Below are positions 59,624 to 64,000 of a DNA stretch of 64,000 nt, in pieces. Under the pieces are notes generated by a model, which saw nothing but the letters and a program-made list of their open reading frames with translations, was not told the origin of the DNA and did not search any database. Location: NCBI GenBank assembly GCA_023091665.1, contig JALJCQ010000017.1, forward strand, positions 62,001 to 126,000. The letters run 5' to 3'. Positions within the stretch are counted from its first letter, which is position 1; every line of letters begins with the position of its first letter. The DNA is from Pythium myriotylum (lineage: Eukaryota; Oomycota; Peronosporomycetes; Pythiales; Pythiaceae). The position numbers and the translations under genes are program-made.

Positions 59624-60388
59624 ATGAGGGCTCGAATGGATCAGGTTCTAGTCGCGCTTGGATGGTATGTTGCGCCACTCACCAACCATGGCATCCCGAA
59701 GTACGAGACTGTCGACTTAGTCTCCAACAGCGACTCGACATACGTCCCGACAGAGACTCCGACTCCCTCGCCGACCCCGGCGGCCTCACCTGCTGTTCTC
59801 TCCCCGGTCTCCGCCCACGCGCTTATCAGCGCATTGAACCCGCGAAGGCGGCGCCGAGGGGCCCTCGCGCAGCTTTGGCAGCAAGCAGAGGCGGCCAACC
59901 TGGTCACTTACAGACAATGGGACGGCCAGCAAGATGACTGTGCAGACAGAGACGAAGCGGACGCGGTGAACGCGGGCTGCGAGTACTGGAGCCGCTCCAC
60001 AGCTCAGTTGATGGCGCTTTTGCGAGCCTTACCGTATCCGGAGGTGGCGCTAAGCCTGCTCCCGCCAGCGCTCCTCACACGTCTGTGCAATGAGCGCAAT
60101 GCACTCTGCGATGACAGTACTATACCTGCATTCGTGACGGCTAACGACACTGGTGAAGCGCGCAAAGAGTGGAGCAGACTGGTCGCCCTGGTAGCAGTGG
60201 CGAGTTCTGACGAACTCATCGATCTTCGGTCAGTCGAGTGGCTACGCTCCCACCCTGAAGAGACTGTTTCTGCACTTCATGATCTCCGGCTCCATGACTG
60301 GACAGTCGGTGCTAGGCTCGCGTTTGCGAGCGAACCCGCTCAGCCGACCCAACCTGCCCAGCCAGGACAGGTTGGTGATCGTGTATGA
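59624..60388 (+). CDS. LINE middle ORF, 254 residues
   Basis: The ATG at 59624 begins MRARMDQVLVALGW and the TGA is at 60386-60388. A Thr/Pro-rich linker (PTETPTPSPTPAASP) separates a short head from a helical body (RGALAQLWQQAEAANLV, LMALLRALPYPEVALSLLP). No known domain. The stop overlaps the start of the next ORF as ATGA, so ORF2 may be translated by termination-reinitiation. It may be the C-terminal part of ORF1 cut off by the TAA at 59591-59593. Confidence 0.55.
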   Translation: MRARMDQVLVALGWYVAPLTNHGIPKYETVDLVSNSDSTYVPTETPTPSPTPAASPAVLSPVSAHALISALNPRRRRRGALAQLWQQAEAANLVTYRQWDGQQDDCADRDEADAVNAGCEYWSRSTAQLMALLRALPYPEVALSLLPPALLTRLCNERNALCDDSTIPAFVTANDTGEARKEWSRLVALVAVASSDELIDLRSVEWLRSHPEETVSALHDLRLHDWTVGARLAFASEPAQPTQPAQPGQVGDRV

Positions 60389-63300
60389 AGCACGCGCGCC
60401 CAGCCTCGCTGACGCAAGTGCGGCGTCCAGCTGAGGCAAATGTGCAGGAAGCGTCGACGCCTCCGCACGCCAGCACGACCACCCACTCTCCATCCTCGCG
60501 GATAGAGAGTGGCACCAGCCCTGCCCCTATGGCCAAGCCAAGGAGGCCGGACAGGCGGAAACCTCCGCATCATCTTCAAGTCCTCACGCAGAACGTACAG
60601 GGCCTGCTCAAGAATCGTGAGCATCTCGAGAACTGGTTTGACGCTTTTAGGCGCACATATGACCATCGGCATTTTGACGTCGTCATCCTCCAAGAAACGA
60701 GGGCCACAGAGAGATGGGCTCCGGTACTGGAAGACATGTATGCCAGGGCTTGGGGTTACGATTCGAAGAAACTGTCCAGTCCTCTCTTGTACTGGCCAGC
60801 GACGGACACCGCAGCTGGTGGAGTCGCGATACTCCTCCACCCACAAGCGGCGGTATCGGACGTCAGGCCGTGGAGACGGGATCTCTGGTCCGCACACTTC
60901 GCTGCAGTCCAAGGCAAGCTGGATGCGGAAGATATCACGATCGTTTGTGTCTACGGAAGCATTAATGCTACCACGCGGGAACGTTTCTTTCGGCAATTAG
61001 CGAACCAAACCAAGCCCAGCGGAGCAATTCTCCTAGGGGGAGACTTCAACTGTATTCTAGATCCCGAACTCGATCGGAGCAGGCGCACCAGCTCACACCA
61101 ATCATCGGACGGGCTCTCGCAATTCTTGGTGGCGTGGGATCTCATCGATGCTGCAACTGACTCGATGATTGCAGTAGCCTCAACGACGGATGTCCGAGAG
61201 TTCCACGCAACACATCATACCTACTGGTACGGGCTTCGAGACGACACGATCGCGACTGCACGACTAGATAGGTGGTATCTTACAACGAGCACGTACCAGC
61301 GGCTGCGTCGGCTTGTCACGACCGCTCCATTTTGTCGCACGGACCATGACGGCGTCATTCTTCAGCGCATGGCCAATGGCGCCCACCAGGCCCGACGGAG
61401 TTCCCAGGAGCCACGATTACGGTATACGCTGCCGGAATGCGCAGCAGACGCGATCCACGCCATCGGAGAGAAACTCCTTGAGGAGGCTGGGAAGACGCTC
61501 GTGACGCAGCCGGCAGAGATCTCTGCCAAGAGTTGGGATCAGATAAAAACGCAGATCAGAAGAGATAGTCTCCACGCCAAACGAGAACAACTCACTCTGG
61601 CCACACGTCGATTTCGCAAGCAAAAGAAACGGCTCGTAGAAGCTCTCCGCGAGGCTAAGCGCGACGCGAGCAACAGGCACCTCACGATTGGGGCCAGTGT
61701 CGAGGATATCACGAGCGCGATGAGGAGGCTCTCTCTAGATCCGGCTGCAAGATTTCGAGCGATCAGACGAGATCTCATTCGACTCCAGAGTGATCGGCTC
61801 CGCCACACGCGGCAAGCCCGGCACTCGTCCCATGCTAGACGTCCACACGAGTCAGCCAAGGCCTTCTTCAAACGCATAGATGTGAAGATCTCACGCAGAC
61901 ATGTGGCTGCACTACCGAGACGGCCGCATTCCAACCTCAGCAATGCGGACCAAGTAGGGCAGGACTGGGTGCCGATTATTCAGAAATCCCCCTGTGAAGA
62001 CGACGCTCAGGATCGAGTATTCGAGCAGCTCCCGCCGAAGCCTCTTCAGCTCCCAGAAGACTTCGACGACATGCTCTTCACCGCGGATGCAGTCGCCAAA
62101 GCCATCAAGTCCTGCCCCAAAGGAAAGGCTAGCGGGCCTGACGGACTGCCGAACGATTGGTACAGAGAGCACGTCGATACTTTGGCTCCCATACTCGCGT
62201 CTCTATTCTCCACGTGGTATCGAGCTAGTGTACTACCTCCAAGCTTAAAGGCTGCCTCGGTTTGTTGCATCCCAAAGAAAAACCAGCCTCTCACGGGACT
62301 GGATTTCCGGCCAATCGCGCTCCTCAACACCGATTATAAAATCTACGCACGAATCCTGCTCACTCGGATACGCGCCCACGTACCTGCGATGGTCTCCTCC
62401 ACGCAGTATGGGTTTGTTAACGGACGACAAGTCCATGACGCGATTGACGTGTGGTCGGCTTTCCAAAAGAGAGCAGTGGCAAAGAAGATTCCGAACTCAG
62501 CCCTAGCGGTGCTACTTGACTTCGCCAAAGCGTACGACTCCCTGGATCGGAAGTTCCTCACGCGAGCGCTGCGACGACATGGTCTCCCGACTCCCATGAT
62601 TGACGCAATCGAGCAAATGCATCTCGGCACGACTGCTGCTTTCATTGTTGATGGCCAAATCTCAGCCACTTTGGATGTGACAACAGGCATCAGGCAAGGG
62701 TGCCCACTCGCCCCAACTCTCTTTGTGCTAGCTGTGGATGTGCTCTACGACCTAGTCAAGACCTTCCCGGATCTCTCCGGGCTGAAACTCGAAGAGAATC
62801 TCTCAGTCTCGATTGTGGGATTCGCAGATGACACAACTATATACCTCAGCTCCACTGATCCCATCCACCAGCAAGTCTGGGACATCACGCTTCAGCAACT
62901 TCGGGTCAGACTTCAACTTGCGGCCGTCACGACGACTGACCTCATGCAACGCGTACAAGTGTGCCAAGCTGTCATCCTGCCCAAAATCCTGTTTGTCGCG
63001 CGGCACTCGTGGCCTACGGCGGAGATGATCGACAAACTCCAAAACTTTGTTCACAATTACGCGTGGCACGGGCTCTTGGCTCCTGGAGATAACACTGGAC
63101 GAGCCTGGATGAGCGAGACCGCCGCTTTCGCAGAGCGACGCCAAGGAGGACTGCAACTGCCCTCAATACGCGACGAACTCCTGATACTAAGCGCTACCAC
63201 ACTACAGCGATGGCACTCCGCTACGGATACCATCGCAGCTGCAGTCGGGGCGGTGCTTGCGGCGACCTCTGCGTTCCCCACAGCTACTCATGTTGCTCCA

Positions 63301-64000
63301 GGGAGGGGACCCAGTCATCAGCCAAGGCTTGCTGCCACGATGGCGGCCACTGGCAGATCGGTGCTAAGCGGGGCTGTGGTCTTCCCATGGGAAGAACAAG
63401 AACGATCTTCCATTCTATCTCTACTACCGAAAGCCGGAAGAGCATCCCTGAGCGATGGCAAGTGGCTCAACGAATGGTACCAGCGGGACTACAACTCCCT
63501 CAAGTTGACTTTAAACTCGATAAGTGCGATGCAAAGGTCGCGGGCAGGGCGCCTCAACCTTCAAGCTCTGCTTCACACCCCTATTGTTGGTTCAGAGCTT
63601 CTGCTTCACGCTTCGGGAAGGGAACTCCGTGCCTCGGATTTACCAGGCCTCCAAGCCGGGGAAGCAACGGTCCATGACCTGATCGACATACATTGGGTGA
63701 ACAGGACCACGCTCAATTTTCGTCTGAAGAATATCTCCTATCCTTATGATGCCGTTGACAGCTTCAGACTCCTGTGCGACACACTCGTGATCTGCTACCC
63801 TGATCTCCTCCTGCCGCATAATCCCTCGCATCACCTTCTTGAACATGGGCGGTCGAAGGATGCATGGTACCTCGAACACACCGACGGCAGAGCCTATCTC
63901 TTTCGACTAGACGAGGACAATGTCATCAGGGAACTCGGGAAGGTATCCTTACTACACCACGCGGAATCGTTGGCACGCGCCGCATCGAAGCGCGCTTCAC
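60385..64000 (+). CDS. LINE ORF2: APE endonuclease and reverse transcriptase (partial at right edge)
   Basis: The ATG at 60385 overlaps the previous stop (ATGA); the frame is open to the edge (1205 codons). The endonuclease domain has LTQNVQGLLKNR, VILQETRATE, LLGGDFNCIL and a late TDHDGVIL, which match the APE motifs N, E, GD-N and SDH. The RT has SCPKGKASGPDGLPNDW, LTGLDFRPIALLNTDYKI, LDFAKAYDSLDRKFL (motif A), GIRQGCPLAPTLF (motif B) and VGFADDTTIYL (motif C, F-A-D-D at residues 813-816). After FADD the sequence jumps from SSTDPIHQ to VWDITLQQLRVRL, about 70-90 residues shorter than in related elements, so an internal deletion is likely. The thumb-like part resumes with ILPKILFVARHSWP. Confidence 0.85.
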   Translation, partial: MKHARPASLTQVRRPAEANVQEASTPPHASTTTHSPSSRIESGTSPAPMAKPRRPDRRKPPHHLQVLTQNVQGLLKNREHLENWFDAFRRTYDHRHFDVVILQETRATERWAPVLEDMYARAWGYDSKKLSSPLLYWPATDTAAGGVAILLHPQAAVSDVRPWRRDLWSAHFAAVQGKLDAEDITIVCVYGSINATTRERFFRQLANQTKPSGAILLGGDFNCILDPELDRSRRTSSHQSSDGLSQFLVAWDLIDAATDSMIAVASTTDVREFHATHHTYWYGLRDDTIATARLDRWYLTTSTYQRLRRLVTTAPFCRTDHDGVILQRMANGAHQARRSSQEPRLRYTLPECAADAIHAIGEKLLEEAGKTLVTQPAEISAKSWDQIKTQIRRDSLHAKREQLTLATRRFRKQKKRLVEALREAKRDASNRHLTIGASVEDITSAMRRLSLDPAARFRAIRRDLIRLQSDRLRHTRQARHSSHARRPHESAKAFFKRIDVKISRRHVAALPRRPHSNLSNADQVGQDWVPIIQKSPCEDDAQDRVFEQLPPKPLQLPEDFDDMLFTADAVAKAIKSCPKGKASGPDGLPNDWYREHVDTLAPILASLFSTWYRASVLPPSLKAASVCCIPKKNQPLTGLDFRPIALLNTDYKIYARILLTRIRAHVPAMVSSTQYGFVNGRQVHDAIDVWSAFQKRAVAKKIPNSALAVLLDFAKAYDSLDRKFLTRALRRHGLPTPMIDAIEQMHLGTTAAFIVDGQISATLDVTTGIRQGCPLAPTLFVLAVDVLYDLVKTFPDLSGLKLEENLSVSIVGFADDTTIYLSSTDPIHQQVWDITLQQLRVRLQLAAVTTTDLMQRVQVCQAVILPKILFVARHSWPTAEMIDKLQNFVHNYAWHGLLAPGDNTGRAWMSETAAFAERRQGGLQLPSIRDELLILSATTLQRWHSATDTIAAAVGAVLAATSAFPTATHVAPGRGPSHQPRLAATMAATGRSVLSGAVVFPWEEQERSSILSLLPKAGRASLSDGKWLNEWYQRDYNSLKLTLNSISAMQRSRAGRLNLQALLHTPIVGSELLLHASGRELRASDLPGLQAGEATVHDLIDIHWVNRTTLNFRLKNISYPYDAVDSFRLLCDTLVICYPDLLLPHNPSHHLLEHGRSKDAWYLEHTDGRAYLFRLDEDNVIRELGKVSLLHHAESLARAASKRAS

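Larger units (their letters stand above)
56333..64000 (+). mobile_element. Long LINE (APE-type non-LTR retrotransposon), 3' end beyond the window
   Basis: The element spans at least 7.7 kb: a frameshifted first ORF with Gag-like and OTU-like domains, a middle ORF, and an ORF with endonuclease and reverse transcriptase that runs off the window. The RNase H tail found elsewhere in this window as truncated copies would be expected beyond the right edge. Confidence 0.85.

Overview
This window is a repeat-rich stretch of a eukaryotic genome and most probably comes from an oomycete (water mould). Four things point there. Several genes have a short initiator-like element (TCAYTYY followed closely by a T-rich FPR-like half) 20-100 nt upstream of the ATG. 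The one spliced gene, a cyclin, has introns of only 56-66 nt. Two small genes carry a Cys/His domain of a kind I recall as common in oomycetes. The transposon mix is Copia, a LINE with APE endonuclease and RNase H tails, split-direct-repeat tyrosine-recombinase elements and a tRNA-derived SINE. No species can be named from the sequence.

Layout. 1-1.3 kb: 5' end of a Copia element (minus). 1.8-6.6 kb: two divergently oriented secreted proteins that share a six-cysteine C-terminal domain and have Asn-Ala dipeptide arrays of 41 and 14 hexanucleotide units. 7.2-8.4 kb: a five-exon A/B-type cyclin. 9-12.1 kb: two paralogues of an unrecognised ~205-residue family. 14.7-17.8 kb: two inverted paralogues of the small Cys/His protein with LINE RNase H relics between them. 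18.65 kb and 48.8 kb: two paralogous coiled-coil proteins interrupted by a short hydrophobic segment. 45.5-47.1 kb: a larger helical protein with a hydrophobic hairpin.

The most striking content is a family of four secreted M13 (neprilysin-like) proteins, at 20.4-22.4 (minus), 24.1-26.1 (plus), 29.8-38.1 (minus) and 53.8-55.8 kb (plus). All four have lost the HExxH zinc site and the third zinc-ligand glutamate, yet keep the rest of the fold, so they look like conserved pseudopeptidases. Two are intact. One has a single in-frame stop. One is cut into four pieces by a tyrosine-recombinase retrotransposon, a LINE 3' tail and a tRNA-Phe-like SINE, the last two with clear target-site duplications.

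38.4-44.1 kb holds a second tyrosine-recombinase retrotransposon with a complete A1 ... B1-A2-B2 split-repeat structure. 27.5-29.5 kb is a 2.0 kb element with 43-bp terminal inverted repeats and no recognisable transposase. From 56.3 kb to the right edge lies a long LINE with an OTU-like protease domain in its first reading frame and an APE endonuclease/reverse transcriptase in its last. The genes form no metabolic pathway. The picture is an accessory, fast-evolving region of duplicated secreted and helical proteins being invaded by repeats.
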